Position numbers and translations under genes: made by a program. Below the pieces are notes generated by a model that worked only from the letters and a program-made list of their open reading frames with translations, was not told the DNA's origin and made no database searches. Shown here one piece after another: positions 1-8,125 of a DNA stretch of 64,000 nucleotides (position 1 is the first letter of the stretch; each line of letters starts with the position of its first letter). This DNA is from Pseudobacteriovorax sp. (GTDB taxonomy: Bacteria > Bdellovibrionota_B > Oligoflexia > Oligoflexales > Oligoflexaceae), in the NCBI GenBank assembly GCA_013215145.1, contig JABSRP010000026.1:1-64000 (forward strand). Direction: 5' to 3'.

Positions 1-21
1 CGATACCCTCTGGCAGGGCAT

Positions 22-852
22 TTGCATACCAGCAAAAATACAAACCAGGAGATAGCTAAGTCTAAACTGCTAAAAATCGCGTTGACGTTGTCACTAGTAA
101 TTGCTTTTACATCGGCCTGCAAAAGCCGCAGGAGCGCCAATCCCGTAGGCGGTACTAAGTCGCCGAATTCTGAGGGAATCGTCGGAAAAGGCGGCAACAT
201 TCAACCTCAAATCGAAGGTGGACTTGGTGAAGTGGATACGGGAAATCCAAAAGATGACGGTAAAACCCCCGAAGAAAAAGACCCTAACGAAACCGAAGAC
301 GATAACAACAATAATAATAACGATAACAACGATAATAATAACGATAACAACAATAATAACGACAACAACAATAATAATAACGACAACAACAATAATAATA
401 ACGATAACAACAATAATAACGATAATAACAACGGCGGAAACAATAACCCACCGCCATTTAACACACCAAAAGGATGTGCCGGTTTGAAAGCAGCTAACCC
501 CTCTGTGGTCGTACAGAATACGACGTTTACCGCGGGGGCTACTTCAAGCCGTATCGATGGCGTCTACTCGGCACTTTTTAAGATCAATAATATGTCGACA
601 ACTCTTAGCAACGGCCAGGTAAAATCCCTTGGCACTATGGGAGCCATCCAGAACGGCCAGCTAGCCACGATCACTAGTGTGCTGCGCGTGAATAGCTCAA
701 ATCAGGCAGTCATCGGTGTTAATGGTAGCTCGATTGTCGTTGGCAACTACACTAGTGATGGAACGAATGCGACTATAGCACTCAATGACAATGGTTGCTT
801 TATTCAGTATGGAAATCTTAGTGGAGGTCTTCCATACCTTGTCGTTCCGTAG
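22..852 (+). CDS. Asn/Asp-repeat lipoprotein, function unknown
   Basis: A 276-residue exported lipoprotein of unknown function. After a short charged N-terminus come a hydrophobic segment and a lipobox (T-S-A-C near residue 33), so it should be lipid-anchored in the envelope. Residues of about 70-140 form an acidic linker that becomes almost pure Asn with regularly spaced Asp; the final 130 residues look like a compact folded domain with no family I recognise. The start is a TTG and the frame stays open to the left edge of the window, so the true start could lie outside. A good terminator follows at 913-959. The low-complexity tract suggests a flexible tether holding the C-terminal domain away from the membrane (inference). 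Confidence 0.75.
   Translation: MHTSKNTNQEIAKSKLLKIALTLSLVIAFTSACKSRRSANPVGGTKSPNSEGIVGKGGNIQPQIEGGLGEVDTGNPKDDGKTPEEKDPNETEDDNNNNNNDNNDNNNDNNNNNDNNNNNNDNNNNNNDNNNNNDNNNGGNNNPPPFNTPKGCAGLKAANPSVVVQNTTFTAGATSSRIDGVYSALFKINNMSTTLSNGQVKSLGTMGAIQNGQLATITSVLRVNSSNQAVIGVNGSSIVVGNYTSDGTNATIALNDNGCFIQYGNLSGGLPYLVVP
301..435 (+). repeat. AAC/AAT/GAT minisatellite inside a lipoprotein gene
   Basis: The tract consists almost only of AAC, AAT and GAT codons in an imperfect unit of roughly 18-21 bases, encoding blocks of four to six Asn separated by single Asp. Such a tract can change copy number by replication slippage in whole codons without breaking the frame. Open frames on the other strand and in the +2 frame here are artefacts of this composition. 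Confidence 0.85.
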
Positions 853-912
853 GCATCAAGTATCGGTAACAAGGAGTGAAGATCACTCCGCAAAAAATAC
901 GTACAACATAAG

Positions 913-959
913 ATCGCCAGCTGGAATCATTTTTTGAGGTTCGCTGGTGATTTTTTTTT
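913..959 (+). terminator. Rho-independent terminator after the Asn/Asp lipoprotein gene
   Basis: ATCGCCAGC at 913-921 pairs with GCTGGTGAT at 943-951 (one G-T pair), followed by a run of nine T at 951-959. The loop is longer than usual (21 bases). It lies about 60 bases after the lipoprotein stop codon and reads in the same direction. Confidence 0.7.
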
Positions 960-1035
960 GCTAGTATAGGGTTGGGTGCCTAGTCGCTAACGGGATTAAT
1001 GCTGGAGAGCCGACAATTATTTTTAAGGGAGCTGC

Positions 1036-1138
1036 TTCGGATCGGTGAGCGCAGGCCTTGAGATTTAGGTTTCAAGGAGCCGAAACTGATTTAGAACAGC
1101 ACCCACCGTAACGGTGGGTTCCCCTTGCTAAATCTCGG
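1036..1138. other. Structured non-coding region with competing stems, possible ncRNA or 3' element
   Basis: No gene fits in 960-1139, but the stretch is full of complementary segments: TTCGG 1036-1040 with CCGAA 1080-1084; CCTTGAGA with TTTCAAGG across 1056-1077; GATTTAG 1088-1094 with CTAAATC 1128-1134; and an 8-bp hairpin ACCCACCG/CGGTGGGT at 1101-1119 with loop TAA. Some pairings exclude each other: GAGATTTAG 1060-1068 also matches CTAAATCTC 1128-1136, and CCGA 1080-1083 also matches TCGG 1135-1138. There is no T-run, so it is not a simple terminator. It directly abuts the stop codon of the leftward sigma-factor gene, so it may be that gene's 3' element or a separate small RNA on either strand. 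I do not recognise a known RNA family. Confidence 0.45.
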
Positions 1139-1139
1139 A

Positions 1140-2099
1140 TTAGGTACCCGACTCATCAAAGTCAGTCACGAAATCTGCCATCTTTCTAAGAGCCCTTTTG
1201 TGCAATTTTTTGCCAACACTTGGAGACATTTCCAGGTTCTGAACGGTTTGCTTAAGACTTTGCTCATCATAGTATAAGGCATGAATGATCTGCCTCTCGC
1301 GATCATCTAGCTGTCGCAAGGCCGAGTTAAGCAAGTCTTCGCTCTCAATTTGTAGTAGTATAGCGAGAGCGTTAGGGCTAGGATCGATAGAATCCAGTTC
1401 CTCTACTTCAACATCATCGGCAAAATCAAAACCTCCTGCCCATATGGCTTCAGTTTCGAGCAGCTCGGCAAATTCATGAGGTCCGACATCGAGCTCAGCC
1501 ATGAGGCGATCATCATCAAAGTCTTCGCCAGCCAAACGAATGGTTTCTCGTAGATCTGCAAGTTTTTGAACCTTTCTTCGAATACCATGAGGTACGGGAT
1601 GATTTGCCACCATCTCTTGCTTCATTTTTTTTCTTAAAAAGTCCCAAATATAGGAGCGAAAATCTTCAGTTTTTTCAGACTCAAAATATTTTTTGGCGCC
1701 AAGATATAAAGCTTCCTCTCCGACGCTGATAAGATCGGCAAAGCTATGATCATTATCTACTTCTTTGACCTCATGATAGGTAGCAGCCACCTGCTTTACA
1801 ATAGGTAGGTAACTAACTACCAATCTGTGCGGCAGCCGATTCCAAAATGATTTAAGGCTTTCCAGTTCTGCTGGTATCTTCTCATCTGACATAAAAAGAT
1901 CCATTTTTTGCGAAAAATTTTTCGATCGTTTTTGTAATTCATACAAAAGATATAGATCGATATTTTGCTCATGCAACTTAGATTCAGGCATCGCTTCCAT
2001 AGCTTCCACAATTTCGCCATAGGATTTTAGTGCTTCATCCCCAAACTCCTTCGATAGTTTGGATAAAAATTCTAAGCTATAGGCTTGAATATCAATCAT
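1140..2099 (-). CDS. RNA polymerase sigma factor, sigma-70 family
   Basis: A 319-residue sigma-70-family protein, probably an alternative sigma factor that directs RNA polymerase to a special promoter set. The middle holds a region-2-like segment (LVVSYLPIVKQVA, then DLISVGEEALYLGAKKYF and F.SYIWDFLRKKMKQEM), then a short region 3 (VPHGIRRKVQKL). The C-terminus holds region 4 (LDDRERQIIHALYYDEQSLK, then a helix-turn-helix ending RALRKM). An acidic linker separates regions 3 and 4. The layout is closer to FliA/WhiG-type factors than to ECF factors. I chose the ATG at 2099 because GGAGGG lies 6 bases upstream; a longer frame to 2138 lacks this. It overlaps the ABC ATPase stop by 8 bp, so the two are probably translationally coupled. 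The N-terminal 90 residues match nothing I know. Confidence 0.8.
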   Translation of the reverse strand: MIDIQAYSLEFLSKLSKEFGDEALKSYGEIVEAMEAMPESKLHEQNIDLYLLYELQKRSKNFSQKMDLFMSDEKIPAELESLKSFWNRLPHRLVVSYLPIVKQVAATYHEVKEVDNDHSFADLISVGEEALYLGAKKYFESEKTEDFRSYIWDFLRKKMKQEMVANHPVPHGIRRKVQKLADLRETIRLAGEDFDDDRLMAELDVGPHEFAELLETEAIWAGGFDFADDVEVEELDSIDPSPNALAILLQIESEDLLNSALRQLDDRERQIIHALYYDEQSLKQTVQNLEMSPSVGKKLHKRALRKMADFVTDFDESGT

Positions 2100-3822
2100 G
2101 AACACCCTCCGCTTCTTGATGAAAATAAACTGTACCAATCAAGGCTTTTTCCGTTGACTCAAGACTATTTTTACTTGCATTAAATAGTTTTTCTGTAAAT
2201 TCATGCTTGGGTGAGTGAAACACTTCATTGGTTTTTCCGCTTTCGACAATCGCACCATCCTTCATAACAATGATTTGATCCGAAAAAAAACGGACTACGC
2301 TCAGATCATGGGTAATCAGTATATAAGTGAGATTGAACTCATCTTTCAAATCTAGCAGTAGGTTTAGAATCTGTGCTTGCACGGAAACATCGAGAGCAGA
2401 TACTGACTCGTCACAGACAAGAACTTTAGGCCTGAGCGTCAGGGCTCGGGCGATACATAACCGTTGTTTTTGCCCCCCCGAAAATTCATGAGGGTATCGA
2501 GTGAGGCATTCTTCATCGAGCCCAACCTTCTTGACAAGATGAGAAACTGTTTTCTTATGTTCTAGCTTTGATTGCTTAGGATAGTGAATGAGTAAGGGCT
2601 CTAATAGAATATCACCAACTTTAATCCGACTATTCATAGCACCACCAGGGTCCTGAAAAATATATTGGAGATGTTTTCTCATCTCAAAAATCTCGGTATC
2701 CTTAAGCCCACTTATATTACGATTTTCAAAAAGCACTTCTCCACTGGTTGAGCTATCTAAACCGCTCAATATTCTTGCGAGAGTTGTCTTGCCACAACCA
2801 GACTCACCCACTATACCCAAAATCGAAGCTTCATATAGATCCAAATCAACTTCTTTTACCGCGGCAAACTCATATCCCTTACGTATCATCGGAATTCTAG
2901 ACTTTCGGTATATTTTGCTGATTGATTTGGCTTGCAAAATGATTTTTGAAGACTTGTGTCCCGAAAAGGGATACACAGGGATTTTTTTTGATTTCATCAC
3001 ATCGTCAAACGTTGCAAGCCTACTTGGTCGAAAACTATGCGGTGGCCGACAGGCAAGAAGGCCTTTGGTATATTGTTCTTTGGGATTGATTAGGATATCT
3101 TTGGTCCGCCCTTCTTCAATCAAACATCCATGTCTCATAACCAAGATGCGATCAGCAAAATCACTAACAATCCCTAAGTCGTGGGTGATAAATAGTAAAG
3201 CCAAGTCATAATCCTGCTGAAGCTCTTTCAGTAATAATAGGACTTGCTTTTGTACCGTTACATCGAGGGCAGTTGTCGCCTCATCAGCAATCAGCACCTT
3301 AGGGTTGCAGGCTAATGCCATAGCAATCATAACTCGCTGCTGCTGGCCCCCAGATAACTGATGGGGGTACTTCTTAAGTGTCTGCTCGATGTCCGGAATT
3401 CCCACACGCTCAAGGAGTTTCTTGGCCTTTTTTAAATTATCGGCGCCACTGGATTGCTGATGAATCACCAAGGGTTCCATAACTTGCTTGCCTACTGGCA
3501 TCAAGGGATTTAAACAGGACATAGGTTCCTGAAAAATCATAGCAATCTGATTTCCTCGCATACGAGACATCGCTCTTTGATCTCCCAATGGCAGGGGAGA
3601 ATCATCTAAATGTATAGACCCCTGAAGCATGCGAGCTGCCGGTGGTAACAACCCCATAATCGATAAAGCAGTTAAACTTTTTCCAGAACCTGACTCACCC
3701 ACGACAGCGAGTGTTTCGCCTTTCGATACGGTAAAGTCTAGCCCTTTCACGACAGGCTTAATCATAGAATCATTTTGACCAGGAAAACCGATACTAAGGT
3801 CATTCACATGTAATAAACTCAA
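2092..3822 (-). CDS. ABC transporter ATPase with two nucleotide-binding domains, YejF/DppDF type
   Basis: A 576-residue cytoplasmic ATPase with two complete ABC domains in tandem. Domain 1 (about 1-265) has Walker A GESGSGKS, signature LSGGQQQR and Walker B VLIADEAT; domain 2 (about 295-555) has GESGCGKT, FSGGQKQR and VLVCDESVSALD. Fused pairs of this kind (YejF, DdpDF-like) energise peptide or oligopeptide importers, together with two permeases and a binding protein. None of those partners is in the window, so this is an orphan ATPase locus here. The start is TTG, supported by GGAG 8 bases upstream. It follows the TonB-like gene by 50 bp and overlaps the sigma gene. The substrate cannot be told from the ATPase alone. 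Confidence 0.85.
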   Translation of the reverse strand: MSLLHVNDLSIGFPGQNDSMIKPVVKGLDFTVSKGETLAVVGESGSGKSLTALSIMGLLPPAARMLQGSIHLDDSPLPLGDQRAMSRMRGNQIAMIFQEPMSCLNPLMPVGKQVMEPLVIHQQSSGADNLKKAKKLLERVGIPDIEQTLKKYPHQLSGGQQQRVMIAMALACNPKVLIADEATTALDVTVQKQVLLLLKELQQDYDLALLFITHDLGIVSDFADRILVMRHGCLIEEGRTKDILINPKEQYTKGLLACRPPHSFRPSRLATFDDVMKSKKIPVYPFSGHKSSKIILQAKSISKIYRKSRIPMIRKGYEFAAVKEVDLDLYEASILGIVGESGCGKTTLARILSGLDSSTSGEVLFENRNISGLKDTEIFEMRKHLQYIFQDPGGAMNSRIKVGDILLEPLLIHYPKQSKLEHKKTVSHLVKKVGLDEECLTRYPHEFSGGQKQRLCIARALTLRPKVLVCDESVSALDVSVQAQILNLLLDLKDEFNLTYILITHDLSVVRFFSDQIIVMKDGAIVESGKTNEVFHSPKHEFTEKLFNASKNSLESTEKALIGTVYFHQEAEGVHD

Positions 3823-3872
3823 GCCGCCGTCTCCATCAGCTTTAATTCTAGGTTAGAATGCCCTATTCTATC

Positions 3873-4820
3873 TTAAAATTGGAAGCGCCGCAGCCGCTTG
3901 TTCTCTCTAAACACAAAATCATAGTACAGTGTATATGTCACACGGAAGGTATCCTCCTCGTAGGAGCGAGGGATGGGTGGAAAGGGAGCCGCCAAGTTCA
4001 AAATCCGAACCCATTGCTCGTCAATGGTTTTCTGGCCACTGGAATCGACAATGGAAACATTTGAGACCAAACCGCTTTTTTCTATAACGATCAAGGCAGT
4101 GGAATTACCTCTAAACTGGGCACCAGTGCCTGATTCTATCTTTTCCCTTACATGAGGCTCGTTTTTAAGGGCACTTCTTGGGCTATAGAATGCTAACTCG
4201 ACAGCTTTCCGAATAGCGGTTAGGTACCCAATATACTTATATTCAGTGGTATTAATATCAAGAACATCACCGATGGGAATCGATTCATCCACGACAAAAT
4301 CGTTGTAGGCTAAAATCTCATCACCCTTAGGCAGTAAGGCTGCATATCCCTCAATGGTTCCGCCATTACTTTGTTTCTGATTCGTTCCAGGTCCAATATC
4401 ATTAGGTAAGGCATCAACACCGCTTTCACCAGATCCCGGCTCAGAATCGTTTTGACCTGTGCTAGCCCCTGATCGAGTACTTTTGACTCGTGATGCTTCC
4501 AGAGCCCGTTCATCGCCAATGTTCTGGGGTGGCAGACGAGTTTCCCTTTCGGTATAGCGATTTTGCCTGCCCTTCGCAGAGTCTAGAGGAATTAAATCCG
4601 TCTCAGGTAGAGGCGCTTCGATTACCTGCTCGGAGCGACTAATGACTTTCACACGGACAGAGGAAGACTCTTTGACGGCCACCTCAACCAAAGGAATTTT
4701 CGCAAGATTGACCAGACCCACCAAAATCAGCAGAATCGCAGCATGAATGACAAACGAAGCCCCCCAGGCGAAGGCAACCTCGTAGCGTCTTTGATTCGGT
4801 TTTCTCGCGATAATAACCAT
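3873..4820 (-). CDS. TonB-like energy transducer
   Basis: A 315-residue inner-membrane protein with TonB layout: a short basic cytoplasmic N-terminus, one transmembrane helix (about residues 20-42), a long polar periplasmic linker rich in Ser, Gly, Pro and charged residues, and a C-terminal domain with the TonB-C pattern (ALIVIEKSGLVSNVSIVDSS, then W...L..AAPFPPIP). TonB passes energy from ExbB/ExbD to outer-membrane receptors. No exbB, exbD or receptor gene is nearby. The domain could also be that of a TolA- or AgmX-like relative. It starts 88 bp after hslO and precedes the ABC ATPase by 50 bp, which may make one leftward transcript. I see no clear ribosome site before the ATG. Confidence 0.75.
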   Translation of the reverse strand: MVIIARKPNQRRYEVAFAWGASFVIHAAILLILVGLVNLAKIPLVEVAVKESSSVRVKVISRSEQVIEAPLPETDLIPLDSAKGRQNRYTERETRLPPQNIGDERALEASRVKSTRSGASTGQNDSEPGSGESGVDALPNDIGPGTNQKQSNGGTIEGYAALLPKGDEILAYNDFVVDESIPIGDVLDINTTEYKYIGYLTAIRKAVELAFYSPRSALKNEPHVREKIESGTGAQFRGNSTALIVIEKSGLVSNVSIVDSSGQKTIDEQWVRILNLAAPFPPIPRSYEEDTFRVTYTLYYDFVFRENKRLRRFQF

Positions 4821-4908
4821 CGTGTTAGACTATCGTTTGGCAAATGAAAGACTTCTAAATAGACATAACATTTAGTGACTATTATGGCAATCGGCTTTAC
4901 TGTGGCAA

Positions 4909-5772
4909 CTAAGTGATCTGCTTCAGTAGCCTTTGTAGCTGTAAGGGGTTGATTTCATAAACCTTACCACAAAACTCGCAAGTTACCTCCATCACTTCGT
5001 TGGCACTAATCAACTGTCTAATTTCGGTTGCGCCAAGTGTCATAAGAGAGCGTTCCATCCTTTCGACGGAGCATTTGCACTTATAGACTACCTCATGAGG
5101 GTGGGTGAGCTCGTCAAAGGGTATATTCAGCAAGAAGTCGGAGATCAAGTCTTGTGCTGTCGCTCCTCCCTCCAAGAGGTGTCCAATTGCTGGGACCTGA
5201 GCCTGAATCCGCTCAATTTTATCGAGGGTTGACTCATCGTAACCTGGCATCAGTTCCACAATGTATCCACCAGCATAGGCGCAACCATTTTCGTCAGGTA
5301 GCACAGACAGGGAAACGATAGCCGGAATCTGTTGAGACTGTCGGAGATAATAGGCTATATCATCGGCAACCTCTCCCGTTTGAATCGCGACGGTACCGCG
5401 ATGAGGCTCCTTCTGGAACGGCAAATCGCGAACAACTTCCATGAAGCCTTTACCCAAACCCGCACCAAGAGTCGGCAGATTTTCTTGAGAGGCGTTGCGA
5501 TGTGAGCAATAGCTTCGTACACGTCCATCGTAGGTAGCTTCAGCAAAAAGCGTTCCCACAGGGCCATCACCTTTAAGGTAAACTCCTACAGTCTGATCCT
5601 CTTTCAGTTGAGACGCCATCAGTACCGTACCAGTCAGCAAGCGTCCTGACAGAACTAGTGAAAGCGCGGAAATACTCTGATGTCGGATAGACTCTTGAAC
5701 TAGGTCAGTACTCACTATGGATGCCATCCGAATGGTTTTGTCTTTTGACAGATATTTCTTTACGATAGCCAT
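4909..5772 (-). CDS. hslO: Redox-regulated holdase chaperone Hsp33
   Basis: A 287-residue Hsp33, the cytosolic holdase that is switched on by oxidation and unfolding and protects proteins during oxidative stress. The N-terminal core has the family pattern (SGRLLTGTVLMASQLK, LKGDGPVG, RSYCSHRNA). The C-terminal redox switch has all four zinc-binding cysteines: CKC near residue 236 and CEFC about 30 residues later. Length is typical. A near-perfect Shine-Dalgarno AAGGAGGT lies 5 bases before the ATG, implying strong translation. It is divergent from the DUF482 gene, whose start lies only about 30 bp away. Confidence 0.95.
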   Translation of the reverse strand: MAIVKKYLSKDKTIRMASIVSTDLVQESIRHQSISALSLVLSGRLLTGTVLMASQLKEDQTVGVYLKGDGPVGTLFAEATYDGRVRSYCSHRNASQENLPTLGAGLGKGFMEVVRDLPFQKEPHRGTVAIQTGEVADDIAYYLRQSQQIPAIVSLSVLPDENGCAYAGGYIVELMPGYDESTLDKIERIQAQVPAIGHLLEGGATAQDLISDFLLNIPFDELTHPHEVVYKCKCSVERMERSLMTLGATEIRQLISANEVMEVTCEFCGKVYEINPLQLQRLLKQIT

Positions 5773-5803
5773 GTTTACCTCCTTCCCCCCATTATCAAAA
5801 AAA

Positions 5804-7000
5804 ATGGCAGGTTGTCGAGGTCATGTTCGAATAACGCAAGGAAATGGCAATTTGTTTACTCTTAAGTCTAGTTTCACTGAAATAGATAAGTCTAAATGGC
5901 TCCATATTCAGAGCCCCGATTTTCCTTTCACTGATTTAGATTTTCTTTTAGCGCTCGAAAACTCTGCTTGCCTGGGCCAAAGAACCGGCTGGCACCCCAT
6001 CATTTGCCTCGAAGAGGACACGAAAAAAAACCTTTATGAAGGAGCTTTTATCTGCTTTGTCAAAAGTAATTCCTATGGCGAGTATATTTTTGACTGGGAA
6101 TGGGCTCATGCTTTCGAAAGTCATGGCGTTCCCTATTATCCCAAAATCACTGCAGCCATTCCTTTTACTCCTGCGACAGGACCAAAATTTCTTTTTCCCC
6201 CGACTTTAGCACAGGATCGGCGTGAGGCTTTTATGATGTCGGTCCTGGCATTCCTCGCAAAGCAAAAGGTTAGCTCTATTCATCACCTTTTTATAGATTC
6301 AGCAGAATCCACGTTTTGGCAACGAAATTCCTATGCCACCCGGTCTAGTTTTCAATACCATTGGAAGAATCAAGACTACAAAACCTTCGATGACTTTCTA
6401 TCTATGCTACAGGGTAAACGTAGGCGTCAGATTAAGAAAGAAAGGTTAGGGGTTCAATCGCAAAATGTTAATGTCCGTCAGGCCGTCGATAGCGAACTAA
6501 CTCCTAATTTGGCCCAACAGATTTTCGATCTTTATTACAGGACTATCGACAAAAAAAGAGGTATCCCTTACCTCACGGAAGAATTTTTTGTCCAATGTTT
6601 CGCTAATCTTAAGCACAGAATAGTCCTCTTTCTTGCAGAGCAAGACGGAGAGATTGTAGGAATGTCGTTTTCTTTTACAAAAGGCAATAAGCTATTCGGT
6701 CGGTATTGGGGATGTAGCAAACCCATTGAATTTTTACACTTCGAGCTTTGTTATTACAGCCTGATCGAGTATTCGATCGGAAAAGGAATATCGTTATTTG
6801 AAGCTGGAGCGCAAGGAGCTCATAAGGTTCAAAGAGGCTTTAACCCAGTAGAGACTAAAAGCGCTCACTACATCAACCATGCAGGCTTTAGAACCGCCAT
6901 TCAATCATTTATCGAAGAGGAAAAAAGACTCATCACAAAAGAGTTAGAGTCCTATTCATCTCATCTCGCCTATAAAAAAAATCAAGCTAAGACTCCATAG
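5804..7000 (+). CDS. DUF482 / peptidogalycan-biosynthesis GNAT-like protein
   Basis: A 398-residue cytoplasmic protein of the DUF482 family (FemAB/GNAT-like fold, annotated as 'peptidogalycan biosynthesis' from weak similarity). Recognisable parts are the N-terminal segment (FLLALENSACLGQRTGW), the central YHWKNQDYKTFDDFLSMLQG stretch followed by KRRRQIKKER, and the C-terminal GNAT-like section (FLAEQDGEIVGMSFSF, FEAGAQGAHKVQRGFNP). An acyl or aminoacyl transfer reaction is likely; the substrate is unknown. I placed the start at the ATG at 5804: an upstream ATG at 5717 would run into divergent hslO. No clear ribosome site supports the choice. The 3' end overlaps the convergent hydrolase gene by 14 bp. 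Confidence 0.75.
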   Translation: MAGCRGHVRITQGNGNLFTLKSSFTEIDKSKWLHIQSPDFPFTDLDFLLALENSACLGQRTGWHPIICLEEDTKKNLYEGAFICFVKSNSYGEYIFDWEWAHAFESHGVPYYPKITAAIPFTPATGPKFLFPPTLAQDRREAFMMSVLAFLAKQKVSSIHHLFIDSAESTFWQRNSYATRSSFQYHWKNQDYKTFDDFLSMLQGKRRRQIKKERLGVQSQNVNVRQAVDSELTPNLAQQIFDLYYRTIDKKRGIPYLTEEFFVQCFANLKHRIVLFLAEQDGEIVGMSFSFTKGNKLFGRYWGCSKPIEFLHFELCYYSLIEYSIGKGISLFEAGAQGAHKVQRGFNPVETKSAHYINHAGFRTAIQSFIEEEKRLITKELESYSSHLAYKKNQAKTP

Positions 7001-8009
7001 AGTTTACCAGTTTTTTTGTTTCCTGGTTCTCGGCAAGGAAATACTTCAAGTTTTGCGATTCGATAAACTTCGTTAACACCTTTGCAAAACGCCGCGGACT
7101 TTCAATTTGTGGGGCGTGGCCCACGTCCAATAGAAAATGGATTTCGGAATTTGGAATCTCTTTTTTTATGACATAAGCAGTTTCTTTAGGGAACAGAGTA
7201 TCATCGTCGCCCCATAGAATAAGAGTGGGACACTCTATTTCCTTGAGACAATTATTCAAGGCAAAATCAAGTAATTTCGGGTCGTCTTCGGAGCCCATTC
7301 CTGAAAACAAATCCGCAAGCAGTTTGCGATGCCATAGTCGATGACGCATCATTTCATGGAATATGTGATCCTTAATGGGATGTGGCATAAGCGGGTGCTT
7401 TGAAAATACTCGATTCAAAAAATACTCAAAGTCATCACGGTTTTTTATATCAAAAATAATGTGATTATCGAAAAGTTCATGATGAAGGTTGCGAGGTTCC
7501 TTAACATAGATCCCACCAGGATCCACAAGCGAAAGGCTTTTTATCCGATCTGGAACTTCCAAATAGGTTTTTACCGAAATCGCTCCTCCTAGAGAGTTAC
7601 CGCTAAGATGAAAATCGTAGAGCTCAATCTTTTCTACAAACTCCCCCATAGCCTTACCAAAGTAGTCGAGATTATGACGATCATGCCGCCGCTTAAAGCT
7701 TCGCCCAAACCCCGGTAGATCAGGGATGATTAAGTTGAATTTTTGACTAAGAAATTGGCTGGCATCATAAAACGTATCTTTGCTATCCGCAAATCCATGA
7801 AGAAACATCAAGGTCTCTTCGTGGCCATTATCAATCTCTAAATACTCGATTTTCCGCCCACCAGAAATTTCTGCCATCAGACATCTAGCATTTAAGACGC
7901 GACGTCGAAGGTTAATAAAGCCCTCATAGGCTTTGGCCCCTGCCTTTGCCTTAATTCTGTCTGGAATAAGATCTATCGCCTTATTGACTATACCATGGTC
8001 TCTGCGCAT
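6987..8009 (-). CDS. Alpha/beta-fold hydrolase
   Basis: A 340-residue alpha/beta hydrolase, probably an esterase or lipase-like enzyme. The catalytic triad is visible: nucleophile Ser in GNSLGG (about residue 140), Asp in the LWGDDDTLFP segment, and His in DVGHAPQIE. The oxyanion motif FLHGFADSKDTF and the PDLPGFGRS strand also fit the fold. A long basic cap insertion (residues of about 170-240) resembles monoacylglycerol-lipase-like relatives. I start at the ATG at 8009 because GGAGGG sits 4 bases upstream; a GTG at 8021 would overlap that ribosome site. No signal peptide is seen. The substrate cannot be assigned. Confidence 0.85.
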   Translation of the reverse strand: MRRDHGIVNKAIDLIPDRIKAKAGAKAYEGFINLRRRVLNARCLMAEISGGRKIEYLEIDNGHEETLMFLHGFADSKDTFYDASQFLSQKFNLIIPDLPGFGRSFKRRHDRHNLDYFGKAMGEFVEKIELYDFHLSGNSLGGAISVKTYLEVPDRIKSLSLVDPGGIYVKEPRNLHHELFDNHIIFDIKNRDDFEYFLNRVFSKHPLMPHPIKDHIFHEMMRHRLWHRKLLADLFSGMGSEDDPKLLDFALNNCLKEIECPTLILWGDDDTLFPKETAYVIKKEIPNSEIHFLLDVGHAPQIESPRRFAKVLTKFIESQNLKYFLAENQETKKLVNSMES

Positions 8010-8125
8010 AAAACCCTCCACGCAATAAGCGCTCCTATCATATAATGTATCAAGGAAGCTAGCTTCGAGAAACTAATATGCCAGGCATTTTTTCTTACTA
8101 CTTTTTTTTGACATGGCTTTTTATA

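Noticed and set aside
301-435. Tandem repeat as a possible CRISPR array
   Set aside because: There are no unique spacers, units are codon-multiples inside an ORF, and no cas gene is nearby.
207-487. Open frames on both strands across the Asn/Asp tract (Leu-rich on minus, Thr/Ile-rich in another plus frame)
   Set aside because: They are produced by the repetitive AAC/AAT/GAT composition, have no ribosome site, and the lipoprotein frame alone carries a signal peptide and a folded C-terminal domain.
2789-3211. 140-residue plus-strand frame inside the ABC ATPase gene
   Set aside because: It is antisense to strongly conserved Walker and signature motifs and has no start signals.
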